Notes: generated from the sequence alone by a model not told the origin. DNA of 64,000 bases from Mammaliicoccus lentus (GCF_002902755.1 NZ_PPRS01000004.1:1-64000), one strand, 5' to 3'; counted from the stretch's first letter, positions 8,626 to 20,349 are shown. Numbers and translations: made by a program.

Positions 8626-11091
8626 ATGCTATTTGGTAGATTAACAGAACGTGCACAACGTGTTTTAGCACATGCACAAGAAGAAGCAATGAGATTAAAC
8701 CATTCAAATATAGGCACAGAGCATTTACTTTTAGGTTTAATGAAAGAGCCTGAAGGTATCGCAGCAAAAGTATTAGATGCTTTTGGTATTACTGAAGAAA
8801 AAGTAACAAAAGAAGTAGAAAATTTAATTGGCCAAGGACAAGAGCAAGTTGGCGCAATTCATTATACACCTAGAGCTAAAAAAGTGATCGAACTATCTAT
8901 GGATGAAGCAAGAAAATTAAATCACACATTCGTAGGTACAGAGCACTTATTATTAGGTCTTATTAGAGAAAATGAAGGCGTTGCAGCTCGTGTATTTGCT
9001 AATTTAGATTTAAATATTACAAAAGCAAGAGCACAAGTAGTGAAATCACTAGGTAGTCCTGAACAAGGCTCTAAAAACGCTCAAGCTACTAAAAATCAAG
9101 CAACACCAACATTAGATGGTTTAGCTAGAGATTTAACTGTAATTGCAGAAGACGGTACATTAGATCCAGTAATTGGCCGTTCAGATGAAATTACAAGAGT
9201 AATAGAAGTATTAAGTAGAAGAACTAAAAACAACCCTGTACTAATCGGTGAACCTGGTGTAGGTAAAACTGCGATTGTAGAAGGTTTAGCGCAAGCAATC
9301 ATACAGAACGAAGTACCAGAAACATTAAAAGGTAAACGTGTCATGTCATTAGATATGGGTACAGTTGTTGCCGGAACAAAATATCGTGGTGAATTCGAAG
9401 AAAGACTGAAAAAAGTAATGGAAGTAATTCACCAAGCGGGCAACGTTGTGCTATTTATCGATGAGTTACACACGTTAATTGGCGCTGGAGGAGCAGAAGG
9501 CGCTATAGACGCTTCTAATATACTAAAACCTGCTCTAGCACGCGGTGAACTACAATGTATTGGTGCGACAACTTTAGATGAATATCGTAAATATATTGAA
9601 AAAGATGCAGCATTAGAAAGACGTTTCCAACCAGTTACTGTTGACGAACCTACTAATGAAGATTCAATTGCAATCTTGAAAGGTTTAAGAGATCGTTATG
9701 AAGCACATCACCGCATCAATATTTCAGATGAAGCAATTGAAGCGTCAGTAACTATGAGTGACCGTTATATCTCAGACCGTTTCTTACCAGACAAAGCAAT
9801 TGATTTAATTGATGAAGCAAGTTCAAAAGTAAGACTTAGAAATTATACAACACCACCAAGTCTAAAAGAACTTGAAGCGGAATTAGAAACAGTTAAAAAA
9901 GAAAAAGATGCAGCTGTACACTCTCAAGAATTTGAAAATGCAGCTAATTTAAGAGATAAACAAACAAAACTTGAAAAACAATTAGAAGAGACTAAAAATG
10001 AATGGAAAAAAGTCCAAGGCGAGAAAAACACTTGCGTAACAGCTGAAGATATTGCAGTTGTAGTAGCAAATTGGACAGGTGTTCCAATTACGAAATTAAA
10101 TGAAACTGAATCAGAAAGATTACTAAACCTAGAATCTATTCTTCATAATCGTGTAATTGGTCAAAATGATGCAGTACAATCTATCTCTAAAGCAGTTAGA
10201 CGTGCGAGAGCTGGATTGAAAGATCCGAAAAGACCAATTGGTAGCTTTATCTTCTTAGGACCTACTGGTGTAGGTAAAACGGAACTTGCACGTACATTAG
10301 CGGATGCAATGTTTGGTGAAGAAGACGCAATGATTAGAGTAGATATGAGTGAGTTTATGGAAAAACACTCTGTCAGTCGTTTAGTTGGTTCTCCTCCAGG
10401 CTATGTTGGTCATGATGATGGTGGACAATTAACTGAAAATGTAAGACGTAAACCATATTCAGTTATATTATTCGATGAAATTGAAAAAGCTCACCCAGAT
10501 GTATTTAATATCTTGTTACAAGTATTAGATGATGGTCACTTAACAGATTCTAAAGGACGTAAAGTGGATTTCAGAAATACAGTTATCATAATGACATCAA
10601 ACGTAGGTGCACAAGAACTTCAAAATGCTAAATTCGTTGGCTTTGGCGCTGCTAAAGATAGTGGTCCAGACTATGAAACGATTAGAAAAACAATGATGGA
10701 CGAATTAAAACAACAATTTAGACCAGAGTTCTTAAACCGTGTAGATGACATCATTGTATTCCACAAACTAGAAAAACCACATCTTAAAGAAATTGTTTCT
10801 AAGATGGCTAGCGATTTAACTAAACGTTTATCAGAACAAGGTATTCATATTAGCTTAACTGACTCAGCTCAAGAGAAAATAGCAGACGAAGGATTTGACC
10901 CTGAATATGGTGCTAGACCATTAACACGTTCAATCCAAAAAAATGTTGAAGATAATCTAAGTGAATTAATCTTGTCTGGTCAAGATTTAGTTGGTAAAGA
11001 CGTTGTAGTAGATTATCGCGATGACGAATTTAAATTTGATTTATCAGATCATAAAGAAGATGAATCAGAAGAAGACACTTCAAAAGTATAA
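8626..11091 (+). CDS. clpC: ClpC, AAA+ unfoldase of the ClpCP protease
   Basis: 821 residues. Two N-terminal Clp repeats (about 1-145) bind adaptors or phosphoarginine. D1 has Walker A GEPGVGKT (208-215). A middle coiled-coil with a UVR motif is near residues 415-460. D2 has Walker A GPTGVGKT (545-552). The ClpP-docking loop carries VGF at 671-673. ClpC unfolds substrates and feeds them to ClpP. AGGAGG precedes the ATG. It is the last gene of the CtsR operon, followed by a strong terminator. Confidence 0.97.
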   Translation: MLFGRLTERAQRVLAHAQEEAMRLNHSNIGTEHLLLGLMKEPEGIAAKVLDAFGITEEKVTKEVENLIGQGQEQVGAIHYTPRAKKVIELSMDEARKLNHTFVGTEHLLLGLIRENEGVAARVFANLDLNITKARAQVVKSLGSPEQGSKNAQATKNQATPTLDGLARDLTVIAEDGTLDPVIGRSDEITRVIEVLSRRTKNNPVLIGEPGVGKTAIVEGLAQAIIQNEVPETLKGKRVMSLDMGTVVAGTKYRGEFEERLKKVMEVIHQAGNVVLFIDELHTLIGAGGAEGAIDASNILKPALARGELQCIGATTLDEYRKYIEKDAALERRFQPVTVDEPTNEDSIAILKGLRDRYEAHHRINISDEAIEASVTMSDRYISDRFLPDKAIDLIDEASSKVRLRNYTTPPSLKELEAELETVKKEKDAAVHSQEFENAANLRDKQTKLEKQLEETKNEWKKVQGEKNTCVTAEDIAVVVANWTGVPITKLNETESERLLNLESILHNRVIGQNDAVQSISKAVRRARAGLKDPKRPIGSFIFLGPTGVGKTELARTLADAMFGEEDAMIRVDMSEFMEKHSVSRLVGSPPGYVGHDDGGQLTENVRRKPYSVILFDEIEKAHPDVFNILLQVLDDGHLTDSKGRKVDFRNTVIIMTSNVGAQELQNAKFVGFGAAKDSGPDYETIRKTMMDELKQQFRPEFLNRVDDIIVFHKLEKPHLKEIVSKMASDLTKRLSEQGIHISLTDSAQEKIADEGFDPEYGARPLTRSIQKNVEDNLSELILSGQDLVGKDVVVDYRDDEFKFDLSDHKEDESEEDTSKV

Positions 11092-11122
11092 AATAGAAAA
11101 TTTTAACTTAAATAATATAATG

Positions 11123-11163
11123 AGTCCGCAAACCATATATAATAAAGGTTTGCGGACTTTTAT
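11123..11163 (+). terminator. Terminator of the ctsR-clpC operon
   Basis: AGTCCGCAAACC (11123-11134) pairs perfectly with GGTTTGCGGACT (11147-11158), followed by TTTATT. It lies 31 bases after the clpC stop. Confidence 0.92.
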
Positions 11164-11246
11164 TGTTAGAAAAAAGTATATAAATTTGTTTTTCAAGTCT
11201 GCCAAGTTTAAAATATAACTATTCAATTAACACGGAGGTATCATGA

Positions 11247-12617
11247 ATGGCGAAAAAGAAAGTAATATTTGAATGTTTAGCCTGTGGGTACCAATCGCCA
11301 AAATGGATGGGCAAATGTCCTAATTGTGGCGCATGGAATCAAATGGAAGAAACAATAGAACATAAAGAAACAAAAGGGCCTAAAAATACATTTAAATCAG
11401 ATGTACCAGCACAAAAAATAGAAAAATTAAAAGACATTAAAGATGAAGACACACCTAGAATTTTAACGAAAATTAATGAATTTAACCGCGTATTAGGCGG
11501 CGGAGTAGTAGAAGGGTCGCTTGTATTAATAGGTGGAGATCCGGGTATCGGTAAATCGACACTATTATTACAAATTTGTGCCGCTCTATCACAACAGAAA
11601 AACGTACTTTACGTCTCTGGTGAGGAATCGGTAAGACAAACTAAATTAAGAGCAGAAAGACTCGTTGAAGATTCAGGCGAACTAAATGTATACGCTGAAA
11701 CAAACTTAGAAATTATTCATAGTATGGTTCAAAAAGAAAAGCCAGATGTATTAGTAATAGATTCAATACAAACTATATACCATCCAGAAGTTACGTCGGC
11801 TCCTGGTTCAGTATCTCAAGTGAGAGAATGTACACAGAATTTAATGCATATTGCTAAGCAAATGAATATAGCAACATTCATCGTTGGACATGTTACGAAA
11901 GATGGACAAATTGCAGGTCCTAGATTGCTAGAACACATGGTGGATACCGTATTATATTTTGAAGGGGACACACATCACGCTTATCGAATATTAAGAGCAG
12001 TTAAAAACCGTTTTGGTTCAACAAATGAAATGGGTATATTTGAAATGAAACAAACTGGCTTAAACGAAGTGAAAAATCCTTCGGAAATGTTCCTAGAAGA
12101 AAGAACAAAACATGTGGCTGGCTCGACTATTGTTGCAACTATGGAAGGAACGAGACCGATATTAGTTGAAGTACAGGCATTAGTAACGCCAACAACTTTC
12201 CATAATCCAAGAAGGATGGCTACTGGTATAGACCATAATAGATTGAGCTTGTTGATGGCAGTACTTGAAAAGAAAGAAAATTTCTTACTACAGCAACAAG
12301 ATGCATATATTAAAATCGCTGGTGGTGTTAAATTAAGTGAGCCAGCAGTTGACTTAAGTATTATAATAGCAATAGCATCTAGTTTTCAGGATAAACCAAC
12401 AAAAGGAGACGATTGTTTTGTTGGTGAAGTCGGCTTAACTGGAGAAGTAAGAAGGGTTGCTAGAATTGACCAACGTGTTCAGGAAGCGGCTAAACTAGGT
12501 TTTAAACGCATCATCGTACCGAAAAATAATTTAAAAGGTTTAGAGTTCCCAGAAGGCACACAAGTTATTGGTGTTTCTACAACAAGAGAAGCATTGAAAA
12601 TTGCCTTTAATGCATAG
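11247..12617 (+). CDS. radA: RadA (Sms), DNA repair ATPase and branch-migration helicase
   Basis: 456 residues. A four-cysteine zinc finger (C10, C13, C24, C27) comes first, then a RecA-like core with Walker [10 protein letters not shown] (97-105) and the RadA-specific KNRFG motif (253-257). A C-terminal Lon-protease-like domain without protease function closes the protein. RadA processes recombination intermediates and helps DnaB-type branch migration. CGGAGG is about ten bases before the ATG. It follows the clpC terminator and may start the radA-yacL-ispDF block; yacL begins 22 bases later. Confidence 0.96.
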   Translation: MAKKKVIFECLACGYQSPKWMGKCPNCGAWNQMEETIEHKETKGPKNTFKSDVPAQKIEKLKDIKDEDTPRILTKINEFNRVLGGGVVEGSLVLIGGDPGIGKSTLLLQICAALSQQKNVLYVSGEESVRQTKLRAERLVEDSGELNVYAETNLEIIHSMVQKEKPDVLVIDSIQTIYHPEVTSAPGSVSQVRECTQNLMHIAKQMNIATFIVGHVTKDGQIAGPRLLEHMVDTVLYFEGDTHHAYRILRAVKNRFGSTNEMGIFEMKQTGLNEVKNPSEMFLEERTKHVAGSTIVATMEGTRPILVEVQALVTPTTFHNPRRMATGIDHNRLSLLMAVLEKKENFLLQQQDAYIKIAGGVKLSEPAVDLSIIIAIASSFQDKPTKGDDCFVGEVGLTGEVRRVARIDQRVQEAAKLGFKRIIVPKNNLKGLEFPEGTQVIGVSTTREALKIAFNA

Positions 12618-12638
12618 AAACCATTAGGAGGTTGACGT

Positions 12639-13697
12639 ATGAAAATTTTAAAAGCCCTCATCATTCTATGTTATTTAGTTATAGGATCCTCGGTCGGTAT
12701 TCTAGTTATTCCTGAGTTGATTAACGCTTTTAGTATACAACCTAAAGAGGTACTTACTAACCCATATATTGATGGTCTAATCGGGGCAGTCGTTATATTT
12801 CTGCTGTTTGGTTTTTTAATCGATAAAATTGTGTATATGGCTGATCAAGGTGAAAAATATTTGTTAAAGAGAAGTATTTTAGAAATATTTTTCGCAACTA
12901 TTGGTGTTATGATTGGTCTAATGATTGCTGTAATGGTTTCGTTTATATTGGAAATGATTGGCGCTCCCGTATTGAAACATATATTACCTATTATTATTGC
13001 TGCTTTTTTATGTTATTTAGGCTTTCAAATTGGGTTACAAAAGCGTGAAGAAATTCTTAGGTTGTTCCCAGAGAATATTTCGAACTCATTAACAAGACAA
13101 ACTACTGCGAGAAACGCTAAATTGTTAGACACTAGTGCCATTATTGATGGACGTATACTTGATGTCGTGAAATGCCAATTTTTAGACGGTGAAATATTAG
13201 TCCCTCAAGGCGTAATTGAAGAACTACAAGTTATTGCTGATTCAAAAGATAGTTTAAAAAGAGATAAAGGACAACGTGGTTTAGATATGTTAAATTCATT
13301 GAAGGATACTGATTTTCCTATTTCTATCATTGAACCTAATTCTACCCATAAAGATGTAGATGCACTATTGATTGTTTTAGCTAAAAAATATAACGCAAGT
13401 ATTATTACGACAGATTATAATTTAAATAAAGTGTGTTCTGTACAAGGTATTAAAGTTTTAAATGTTAATGATTTGTCTGAAGCAATTAAACCAATTGTGC
13501 ATCAAGGCGATCAGTTCGAATTACTTATTACTAAAATAGGAAAAGAAGATGGCCAAGGTGTTGGATATTTAGATGACGGTACAATGGTTGTTATTGAAAA
13601 AGGTAGAGAATATATCGGCAAAACAATAGTTGTAGAAGTAATGAGTCTATTACAAACGTCATCTGGAAGAATTATTTTTGCGAAGAAGGTGTCTTAG
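12639..13697 (+). CDS. yacL: YacL, membrane-anchored PIN/TRAM domain protein
   Basis: 352 residues. Four hydrophobic segments fill the first 140 residues. A PIN nuclease-like domain follows (about 150-270), with LLDTSAIIDGRILDV carrying the first acidic residues and IITTDYNLNKVC near its end. A C-terminal TRAM domain (about 285-345, GQGVGYLDDGTMVVIE) suggests RNA binding. The biochemical role is not established. The family is conserved next to radA and ispD or gltX in Firmicutes. AGGAGG precedes the ATG. The stop lies two bases before the ispD start. Confidence 0.85.
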   Translation: MKILKALIILCYLVIGSSVGILVIPELINAFSIQPKEVLTNPYIDGLIGAVVIFLLFGFLIDKIVYMADQGEKYLLKRSILEIFFATIGVMIGLMIAVMVSFILEMIGAPVLKHILPIIIAAFLCYLGFQIGLQKREEILRLFPENISNSLTRQTTARNAKLLDTSAIIDGRILDVVKCQFLDGEILVPQGVIEELQVIADSKDSLKRDKGQRGLDMLNSLKDTDFPISIIEPNSTHKDVDALLIVLAKKYNASIITTDYNLNKVCSVQGIKVLNVNDLSEAIKPIVHQGDQFELLITKIGKEDGQGVGYLDDGTMVVIEKGREYIGKTIVVEVMSLLQTSSGRIIFAKKVS

Positions 13698-13698
13698 C

Positions 13699-14385
13699 GT
13701 GGGTTTTACAGTTATAATACCAGCTGCTGGTCAAGGGAAGAGAATGGGTAAGGATATTAATAAATTATTTTTAAAAATCAAAGGTGAAACGATTATAAGA
13801 AGAACAGTTTCAGTTTTTGAAAATATGAAGTCATGTGAACAAATCTTTATTGCTGCCCACCCTGAAGAGGTCAATATAATGGAAAAACATTTAAAAGACT
13901 TTCAAAAAGTGGCTGGTATTATACCAGGAGGTAAAGAACGACAGCATAGTATTTATGAAGTGTTAAAAGTATTAGTAAATACTGAAGTTGTTATTGTACA
14001 TGATGGAGCTAGACCTTTTGTAACAGAAGAAAAAGTAGAACAACTATACGAAGATACTTTAGAGCATGGTGCTGTTATTTTAGCGGTTCAAGCTAAAGAT
14101 ACAATCAAAAAAGTGATAAATGGTATTGTAGAAGAAACTTATCAACGCGAAACGGTATGGCAAGTCCAAACACCTCAATCTTTTAAAAGAGAAATCATCT
14201 TAAAAGCATATCAATTAGCGGATTCGGAATCTTTTGTAGGTACAGATGACGCATCTTTAGTTGAAAGAGCTGGTTTTAAAGTCCACGTCCTCAGTGGAGA
14301 TTACGATAATATTAAAATAACAACAACTGAAGACTTAGTGATAGCAGAATCAATAATAGAAAGACGAGGTATTCATGATGTTTAG
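13699..14385 (+). CDS. ispD: IspD, MEP cytidylyltransferase (isoprenoid synthesis)
   Basis: 228 residues. It transfers CMP from CTP to 2-C-methyl-D-erythritol 4-phosphate in the non-mevalonate (MEP) pathway. The nucleotidyltransferase motif AAGQGKRMG (9-17), HDGARPF (101-107) and TDDASL are visible. The start is taken as GTG at 13699, with AGAAGG upstream; an earlier TTG would lie inside yacL. ispF overlaps its 3' end. S. aureus lacks this gene at this locus and uses mevalonate, so its presence separates this genome from S. aureus. Confidence 0.92.
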   Translation: MGFTVIIPAAGQGKRMGKDINKLFLKIKGETIIRRTVSVFENMKSCEQIFIAAHPEEVNIMEKHLKDFQKVAGIIPGGKERQHSIYEVLKVLVNTEVVIVHDGARPFVTEEKVEQLYEDTLEHGAVILAVQAKDTIKKVINGIVEETYQRETVWQVQTPQSFKREIILKAYQLADSESFVGTDDASLVERAGFKVHVLSGDYDNIKITTTEDLVIAESIIERRGIHDV

Positions 14386-14857
14386 AATAGGTTATGGATA
14401 TGATGTACATGAATTCGATGAAAATAGACCGCTTATTATCGGTGGAATTGAAATAGAACATACTAAAGGGCTCAAAGGACATAGCGATGCAGATGTATTG
14501 TTACACGCTATTACAGATGCTATTTTAGGTGCTGCAAGTTTAGGTGACATTGGTAAGTTGTTTCCAGATACCGATCAAACATTTAAAGATGCAGACTCGA
14601 AAATATTATTAAAAGAGGCTTATCAACAAGTTTTAAAAAAGGGATACCAACTAGGAAATGTGGATGCTACAATAATTGCTGAGAAACCTAAATTTAGACC
14701 ACATATTGATAACATGAGAGATAAGATTGCTACAATTTTCGAAGTATCAATAGAAGATGTTAATGTGAAAGCGACAACAAATGAAAAATTAGGATTTCTA
14801 GGAAGAGAAGAGGGCATACAAGCACAAGCTGTGGTATTATTAACAAATAAAGATTAA
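14375..14857 (+). CDS. ispF: IspF, MEcPP synthase (isoprenoid synthesis)
   Basis: 160 residues. It cyclises CDP-methylerythritol 2-phosphate to MEcPP, the step after IspE in the MEP pathway. The metal ligands D10 and H12 are in GYDVHEF, and H44 lies in [23 protein letters not shown] near the C-terminus is the family signature. Two ATGs stand in tandem (14375 and 14378), and either fits the ribosome site ACGAGG. The gene overlaps the end of ispD by 11 bases, so the two are translationally coupled. gltX follows 16 bases later. Confidence 0.93.
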   Translation: MMFRIGYGYDVHEFDENRPLIIGGIEIEHTKGLKGHSDADVLLHAITDAILGAASLGDIGKLFPDTDQTFKDADSKILLKEAYQQVLKKGYQLGNVDATIIAEKPKFRPHIDNMRDKIATIFEVSIEDVNVKATTNEKLGFLGREEGIQAQAVVLLTNKD

Positions 14858-14873
14858 AAACAGGAGTGAGACG

Positions 14874-16331
14874 ATGAGTAACAAAGTAAGAGTAAGATAT
14901 GCGCCAAGTCCAACTGGTTACTTACACATCGGTAACGCAAGAACCGCATTATTTAATTATTTATTCGCTAAACATTATGATGGGGACTTTGTTATACGTA
15001 TTGAAGATACAGATATAGCCAGAAACTTAGAGGACGGAGAGTCTTCACAATTTTCAAACCTTGAATGGTTAGGTTTAAATTGGGACGAATCTGTCAATAA
15101 AGACGGAGGATACGGCCCTTATCGTCAATCAGAACGTGGCCATATCTATAAACCACTTATTGATAAATTACTAGCTGAAGATAAAGCTTATAAATGTTAC
15201 ATGACACAGGAAGAATTAGAAGCAGAACGTGAAGAACAAATAGCTAGAGGTGAAATGCCACGTTATGGTGGTAAACACGCACACTTAACTCTAGAAGAAC
15301 AGAAAGCTTTCGAAGCGGAAGGTAGACAAGCTAGTATTCGTTTTAGAGTACCTCAAAATAAAACATATACATTTAATGATATCGTTAAAGGTGAAGTATC
15401 ATTTGATTCAAACGGTATAGGTGACTGGGTTATCGTTAAGAAAGACGGTATTCCAACATATAACTTTGCTGTTGCTATTGATGATCATTATATGGAAATT
15501 TCTCACGTAATCCGCGGGGACGACCACATTTCAAACACACCTAAACAACTTATGATTTTTGAGGCATTTGGATTTGAAACGCCAAAATTTGCTCATATGA
15601 CATTGATTGTTAACGAAGAACGTAAAAAATTAAGTAAACGTGATGGACAAATTTTACAATTTATCGAACAATATAAAGATTTAGGTTACTTACCTGAAGC
15701 CTTATTCAATTTCATTGGATTGTTAGGTTGGTCTCCAGAAGGCGAAGAAGAAATTTTCTCTAAAGAAGAATTCATTAAAATCTTCGATGAAAAACGACTA
15801 TCTAAATCTCCAGCATTCTTTGATAAGAAAAAATTAGAGTGGATCAATAACCAATACATGAAGGAAAAAGATTCTGAAACTGTATTTGAAATGACAATCC
15901 CTCACATGGTAAAAGCAGGATTATTACCAGAAAGTCCATCAGAAGCAGAATTGTCTTGGGCTAGAGACTTGGTTGCTTTATATCAAGAGCAAATGAGCTA
16001 CGCAGGTGAAATTGTACCGCTATCTGAGTTGTTCTTCAGAGAATATTTAGATTTCTCTGATGAAGCTAAAGAAGTCTTAAACGGTGAACAAGTTCCTACT
16101 GTCATGACTGAGCTTATTAAACAATTTGAAAGTTTAGAGCCTTTTGATGAACCAGCTGAAATTAAGAAATCAATTAAAGCAGTTCAAAAAGAAACAGGTG
16201 TTAAAGGTAAACAGTTATTCATGCCTATTCGTGTAGCGGTAACTGGACAAACACATGGACCTGAATTACCTAATACAATAGCATTATTAGGTAGAGATAA
16301 AGTGTTAAGTAGATTAAAACGTATTATTTGA
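14874..16331 (+). CDS. gltX: Glutamyl-tRNA synthetase
   Basis: 485 residues, class I aminoacyl-tRNA synthetase. The HIGH-type motif is [15 protein letters not shown] (11-25), and the KMSKS-type motif is KLSKR (252-256). In Firmicutes lacking GlnRS this enzyme is normally non-discriminating: it also charges tRNA-Gln with glutamate for later amidation by GatCAB. CAGGAGTGAG stands before the ATG. It follows ispF closely, so it could share transcription. The promoter for the cys T-box starts at its stop codon. Confidence 0.97.
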   Translation: MSNKVRVRYAPSPTGYLHIGNARTALFNYLFAKHYDGDFVIRIEDTDIARNLEDGESSQFSNLEWLGLNWDESVNKDGGYGPYRQSERGHIYKPLIDKLLAEDKAYKCYMTQEELEAEREEQIARGEMPRYGGKHAHLTLEEQKAFEAEGRQASIRFRVPQNKTYTFNDIVKGEVSFDSNGIGDWVIVKKDGIPTYNFAVAIDDHYMEISHVIRGDDHISNTPKQLMIFEAFGFETPKFAHMTLIVNEERKKLSKRDGQILQFIEQYKDLGYLPEALFNFIGLLGWSPEGEEEIFSKEEFIKIFDEKRLSKSPAFFDKKKLEWINNQYMKEKDSETVFEMTIPHMVKAGLLPESPSEAELSWARDLVALYQEQMSYAGEIVPLSELFFREYLDFSDEAKEVLNGEQVPTVMTELIKQFESLEPFDEPAEIKKSIKAVQKETGVKGKQLFMPIRVAVTGQTHGPELPNTIALLGRDKVLSRLKRII

Positions 16332-16560
16332 TTTTTTGTAAATAAAAAACTATGATATTAAATACTTAAAGGCCAAGTAATTTAATAAATGTGAAATAAG
16401 AGAGCACATGGTTGGTGAAAATGTGCCACATTTATAAATGAATGCACCTTTATTGAATGAAAATTTATATATTTAAATGAGTGAGCATAGATATATGCTA
16501 AACAAGAGTGGAACCGTGCAAAAGGCACCTCTAGCAAAAATTGTTAGAGGTGCCTTTTTG
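16328..16560 (+). promoter_or_regulatory. Promoter and cysteine T-box riboswitch of cysE-cysS
   Basis: The -35 TTGATT (16328-16333) and -10 TATGAT (16351-16356) are 17 bases apart. The leader has Stem I closed by TAAAGG/CCTTTA (16367-16372 / 16447-16452). Its distal part is GAGAGCACATGGTTGGTG, and the specifier loop is GAATGCAC, with codon TGC (Cys) at 16443-16445. The T-box is AGAGTGGAACCGTG at 16505-16518. The terminator stem AAAGGCACCTCTA (16521-16533) pairs with TAGAGGTGCCTTT (16545-16557) and is followed by T residues. Uncharged tRNA-Cys should favour the antiterminator and read-through. Confidence 0.92.
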
Positions 16561-16581
16561 ATATCTGAGGGGGGGAAAGAG

Positions 16582-17223
16582 ATGTTTAAAAGAGTCAAAG
16601 ATGATATTCAAATGGTGTTTGATCAGGACCCTGCTGCAAGATCTTCATTTGAAATTGTTATGACTTACTCAGGGCTACATGCAATATGGAGTTATTTGAT
16701 TGCTAATTGGTTTTTTAAGAAAAAAATGTATTTTATAGCTCGATCAATTTCACAAATTTCACGATTTTTTACTGGAGTGGAAATTCATCCTGGTGCTACG
16801 ATAGGAAAGAGATTATTTATAGACCATGGAATGGGTATTGTGATTGGTGAAACATGTCGAATTGGTAACAATGTGACAATTTATCAAGGCGTTACCCTCG
16901 GAGGTACAGGTAAAGAGCGCGGAAAAAGACACCCAGATATAGGTGATAATGTATTGATTGCTGCTGGTGCTAAAGTACTGGGCAATATAGAAGTTGGCAG
17001 CAACGTAAACATTGGTGCCAATTCAGTTGTGTTAAAAGATGTTCCTGATTACTCAACAGTAGTAGGTATCCCAGGCAGGATTGTTAAGCAAGATGGTATG
17101 AAAGTTGGTAAAAACTTCAATCATACTAACTTACCAGATCCAATTTATGAACAATTAAAAGAATTAGAACGTCAACTTGAAAAGACGAAGAATGGAGAGA
17201 TTGTTGATGATTACGTTATATAA
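16582..17223 (+). CDS. cysE: Serine O-acetyltransferase
   Basis: 213 residues. It makes O-acetylserine from serine and acetyl-CoA, the first step of cysteine synthesis. The N-terminal helical domain is followed by left-handed beta-helix hexapeptide repeats (about 65-185), including [21 protein letters not shown] and the catalytic histidine-containing IDHGMG. The ATG at 16582 has a strong GAGGGGGG site. The open frame continues upstream to 16477, but that part is the T-box and terminator, not protein. Expression depends on the cysteine T-box. cysS overlaps by 17 bases. Confidence 0.95.
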   Translation: MFKRVKDDIQMVFDQDPAARSSFEIVMTYSGLHAIWSYLIANWFFKKKMYFIARSISQISRFFTGVEIHPGATIGKRLFIDHGMGIVIGETCRIGNNVTIYQGVTLGGTGKERGKRHPDIGDNVLIAAGAKVLGNIEVGSNVNIGANSVVLKDVPDYSTVVGIPGRIVKQDGMKVGKNFNHTNLPDPIYEQLKELERQLEKTKNGEIVDDYVI

Positions 17224-18610
17224 TACGCTAACAAGACAAAAGGAAGAATTTATACCAATTGAAGAGGGCAAAGTTAAGATGTATGTATGTGGCCCTACTG
17301 TTTATAATTATATTCATATTGGAAATGCAAGGTCGACAGTAGCCTTTGACGTTGTTAGACGCTATTTAGAATATAAAGGTTATGAAGTAGATTATGTATC
17401 TAACTTTACTGATGTTGATGATAAATTAATTAGAACAGCTAATGAATTGGGTCAAACAGTTCCAGAAATAGCAGATCGTTTTATTCAAGCATTTTACGAA
17501 GATACTGGGGCATTAAATTGTAAGAGAGGTACTTCAAATCCAAGAGTTATGGACCATATGGATGACATTATCGAGTTTATAAAAGTATTAGTCGATAAAG
17601 GTTATGCTTATGAAAGTGGTGGAGATGTTTATTATCGTACACGTCGTTTTGAAGGGTATGGCAAGTTGAGCCACCAATCTATTGATGACTTGAAAGTTGG
17701 AGCTAGAATTGAAACAGGTGAACAAAAAGAAGATGAACTAGATTTCACACTTTGGAAAAAAGCTAAATCTGGTGAAATTAAGTGGGACAGCCCATGGGGA
17801 CCAGGACGCCCTGGTTGGCATATAGAATGTTCTGTCATGGCTCATGTACATTTAGGTGATACAATTGATATACACGCAGGAGGAACAGACCTTCAGTTCC
17901 CTCACCACGAAAACGAAATTGCACAATCTGAAGCACATAGTGATACAACATTTGCTAACTACTGGATGCATAACGGATTTGTAAATATTAATAATGAAAA
18001 AATGAGTAAGTCTCTTGGTAACTTTATTTTAGTGCATGATATTATTAAGGAAATTGATCCAGATGTTTTACGATTCTTTATGGTTGGTGCACATTATAGA
18101 AGTCCAGTTAACTATGATTTAGATTTAGTACAGGCAGCTAAAAAAGGTTTAGAAAGAATCAGAAACAGTTACAAATCTTTAGTGGATAGAGAAGAACATG
18201 CTTTGCTTAAAGAAGACGAAACGAATCAATATATCGAAGGTATCGACCAAGCGTTGAAAGATTTTGAAATGTATATGGACGATGACTTTAATACAGCTAA
18301 CGCAATGACTGCTTGGTATGATTTAAACAAACTTGCAAACAAGTATTTATTAGAGAATGCGACATCAGTTAGAACGATTGAATACTTTAAAGAAGTTTAC
18401 CAAATCTTTAGTGATGTTTTAGGTGTACCTTTATATGGTAAAGAACATGCTGAATTATTAGATGAAGAAATCGAACAACTAATTGAAGAACGAAACGAAG
18501 CTAGAAAATCTAAAAACTTCCAACGTGCTGATGAAATTCGAGATATGCTAAAAGAACAAAATATTATCCTTGAAGATACGCCTCAAGGTGTGAGGTTTAA
18601 ACGTGGATAA
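17207..18610 (+). CDS. cysS: Cysteinyl-tRNA synthetase
   Basis: 467 residues, class I synthetase. HIGN (37-40) and KMSKS (265-269) are present. The zinc site is formed by C28, C208, H233 and E237, all visible. I chose the ATG at 17207 ([15 protein letters not shown]) with GGAGAG seven bases upstream. It overlaps cysE by 17 bases, so it shares the T-box transcript. Pairing CysE with CysS behind one T-box ties cysteine supply and charging to tRNA-Cys level. mrnC overlaps its end by eight bases. Confidence 0.97.
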   Translation: MITLYNTLTRQKEEFIPIEEGKVKMYVCGPTVYNYIHIGNARSTVAFDVVRRYLEYKGYEVDYVSNFTDVDDKLIRTANELGQTVPEIADRFIQAFYEDTGALNCKRGTSNPRVMDHMDDIIEFIKVLVDKGYAYESGGDVYYRTRRFEGYGKLSHQSIDDLKVGARIETGEQKEDELDFTLWKKAKSGEIKWDSPWGPGRPGWHIECSVMAHVHLGDTIDIHAGGTDLQFPHHENEIAQSEAHSDTTFANYWMHNGFVNINNEKMSKSLGNFILVHDIIKEIDPDVLRFFMVGAHYRSPVNYDLDLVQAAKKGLERIRNSYKSLVDREEHALLKEDETNQYIEGIDQALKDFEMYMDDDFNTANAMTAWYDLNKLANKYLLENATSVRTIEYFKEVYQIFSDVLGVPLYGKEHAELLDEEIEQLIEERNEARKSKNFQRADEIRDMLKEQNIILEDTPQGVRFKRG

Positions 18611-19013
18611 GCAATCAATAAAAATGTTAAACCCCTTGTCATTAGCATATATGGGAGATTCTATACTAGATACTTATGTAAGAAAGTATATTATCCTGAA
18701 AATTAAAGGGAAGCCTAACCGTCTACATCAACTATCTAAACAATATGTATCCGCAAAAGGGCAAGCGTATGTTTTAAACGTTTTGCTAGAAGAAGATTTT
18801 TTCGATGAGGAAGAGTTAGCTATTATTAAACGTGGGCGTAATGCAAAAAGTTATACAAAAGCAAAGAATACGGATATACAAACATATCGTAAAAGTTCTG
18901 CGATAGAAGCGGTTATCGGTTATTTATATTTAAATGATGAGACAGAGCGTTTAGAATTGTTAATTAATAAAATGATAGAAATTACAGAAGAAAGGGTGAA
19001 TACAAATGGATGA
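18603..19013 (+). CDS. mrnC: Mini-ribonuclease III
   Basis: 136 residues. An RNase III catalytic domain without a double-stranded RNA binding domain. The signature [18 protein letters not shown] (10-27) carries the conserved acidic residues D19 and D23. In Bacillus it matures 23S rRNA ends. The start is GTG at 18603 with GTGAGG upstream, overlapping cysS. rlmB overlaps its 3' end by eight bases. All genes here are tightly packed, suggesting one operon from cysE on. Confidence 0.92.
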   Translation: MDKQSIKMLNPLSLAYMGDSILDTYVRKYIILKIKGKPNRLHQLSKQYVSAKGQAYVLNVLLEEDFFDEEELAIIKRGRNAKSYTKAKNTDIQTYRKSSAIEAVIGYLYLNDETERLELLINKMIEITEERVNTNG

Positions 19014-19752
19014 TTCAATAATTGTCGGGAGACATGCTGTGAAAGAAGCGATTACTTCTGGCCATACAATTAACAAAGTGTTAATCCAAGAAGGTATCAA
19101 TAAAAAACAAATTAACGATATTTTAAAGATTGCAAAATCAGAGAAAATCGTTGTTCAAACAGTACCGAAATCAAAAATAGACTACCTTACAGACGTCCCA
19201 CACCAAGGTATAGCTGCACAAATAGCACCTTATCCTTATAAAGAATTAGAAGACTTTATATCTGAAACAAAAGATATTGAACATCAACCCTGTCTGTTAA
19301 TGTTGGATGGATTAGAAGATCCTCATAATTTAGGTTCAATTATGAGAACTGCTGATGCAATAGGTATCGATGGAATTATTATTCCTAAAAGAAGGTCCGT
19401 TCAATTAAATGCTACTGTAGCTAAGGCTTCAACAGGTGCTATTGAGCATGTACCTGTTATTCGTGTTACGAATCTACCGAGTACAATGGAGCGTTTACAA
19501 GAAGTTGGTTATTGGATAGCTGGTACTGATGCTAAACATGCAACGGATTATCGACAAATGGATGTTAATATGCCATTAGTTATTGTGATAGGTAGTGAGG
19601 GAGAAGGTATGAGTAGGTTAGTTAAAGATAAGTGTGACTTCTATATTAAATTGCCTATGGTTGGGCATGTTAATAGCCTTAATGCGTCCGTTGCAGCCAG
19701 TCTTCTTATGTATGAAGTATATAGAAAAAGGCACCCGATAGGACAAGAATAA
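19006..19752 (+). CDS. rlmB: 23S rRNA 2'-O-ribose methyltransferase, RlmB/SpoU family
   Basis: 248 residues. The N-terminal substrate-binding domain (about 1-75) resembles an L30e fold. The SpoU/TrmH knotted domain follows with the three motifs: [25 protein letters not shown] and [15 protein letters not shown]. The family modifies G2251 of 23S rRNA in E. coli; the precise target here is inferred. AAAGGGTGAA precedes the ATG. The last base of its stop codon is the first base of the next gene. Confidence 0.92.
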   Translation: MDDSIIVGRHAVKEAITSGHTINKVLIQEGINKKQINDILKIAKSEKIVVQTVPKSKIDYLTDVPHQGIAAQIAPYPYKELEDFISETKDIEHQPCLLMLDGLEDPHNLGSIMRTADAIGIDGIIIPKRRSVQLNATVAKASTGAIEHVPVIRVTNLPSTMERLQEVGYWIAGTDAKHATDYRQMDVNMPLVIVIGSEGEGMSRLVKDKCDFYIKLPMVGHVNSLNASVAASLLMYEVYRKRHPIGQE

Positions 19753-20270
19753 TGAAAGATATCTATTTGATTATTGATGGTTATAATTTGATAGGACAAT
19801 CAAAAGAATTATCCGAGACTGCGAAAGTCTCATTAGAAGAAGCAAGGGACAAATTGTTAATCACACTTATTAACTATAATACACAACATGACGGAGAGAT
19901 GATTGTTGTCTTTGACGCTTATGGTGTTGAAGGAACAGAAACAATAGAAATAAAACACGGTGTCAAAATAGTATATACAAAAGGGAAAGAAACGGCAGAT
20001 AGTTATATTGAAAGATTAACTTATGATTTGTATAGAAAGCATATTACACATATTACAGTTGTAACGAGTGATATGAGTGAGCAACACGCTATTTTTGGGA
20101 CAGGTGCTTATCGGATATCATCGAGAGAGATGTGGTCAACAATAGCGAGGCAAGAATCTGTGGTAACGAAACATTTATCAGATATAGAAACAAAGACACC
20201 TAGAAATAGATTACATTTGCCTGATGAAGTACTACAACAATTCGAAAAATGGCGTAGAAACAATAAGTAA
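19752..20270 (+). CDS. rae1: Rae1 (YacP), NYN/PIN-like ribosome-associated endoribonuclease
   Basis: 172 residues. The N-terminal motif LIIDGYNLIG is typical of NYN (PIN-like) nucleases, with acidic residues again at VVFDAYG and VVTSDMSE. The C-terminus is basic (FEKWRRNNK). In Bacillus subtilis, Rae1 cleaves mRNA in the ribosomal A site. The start overlaps the rlmB stop by one base, so translation is coupled. The same order, mrnC-rlmB-yacP-sigH, occurs in Bacillus. Confidence 0.88.
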   Translation: MKDIYLIIDGYNLIGQSKELSETAKVSLEEARDKLLITLINYNTQHDGEMIVVFDAYGVEGTETIEIKHGVKIVYTKGKETADSYIERLTYDLYRKHITHITVVTSDMSEQHAIFGTGAYRISSREMWSTIARQESVVTKHLSDIETKTPRNRLHLPDEVLQQFEKWRRNNK

Positions 20271-20349
20271 TATTAAAAAATGCAGTTTGATTTAATAATA
20301 ATTGAATCTGTAAAATGTGTTCAATACTTATGAACAAGGAATGAACAAC

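Noticed and set aside
11021-11218. 65-codon frame after clpC
   Set aside because: It starts inside clpC, runs through the operon terminator and has no ribosome site.
16477-16581. N-terminal extension of CysE by 35 residues
   Set aside because: The extension is the T-box specifier-to-terminator region. The ATG at 16582 has a strong ribosome site and gives the usual 213 residues.
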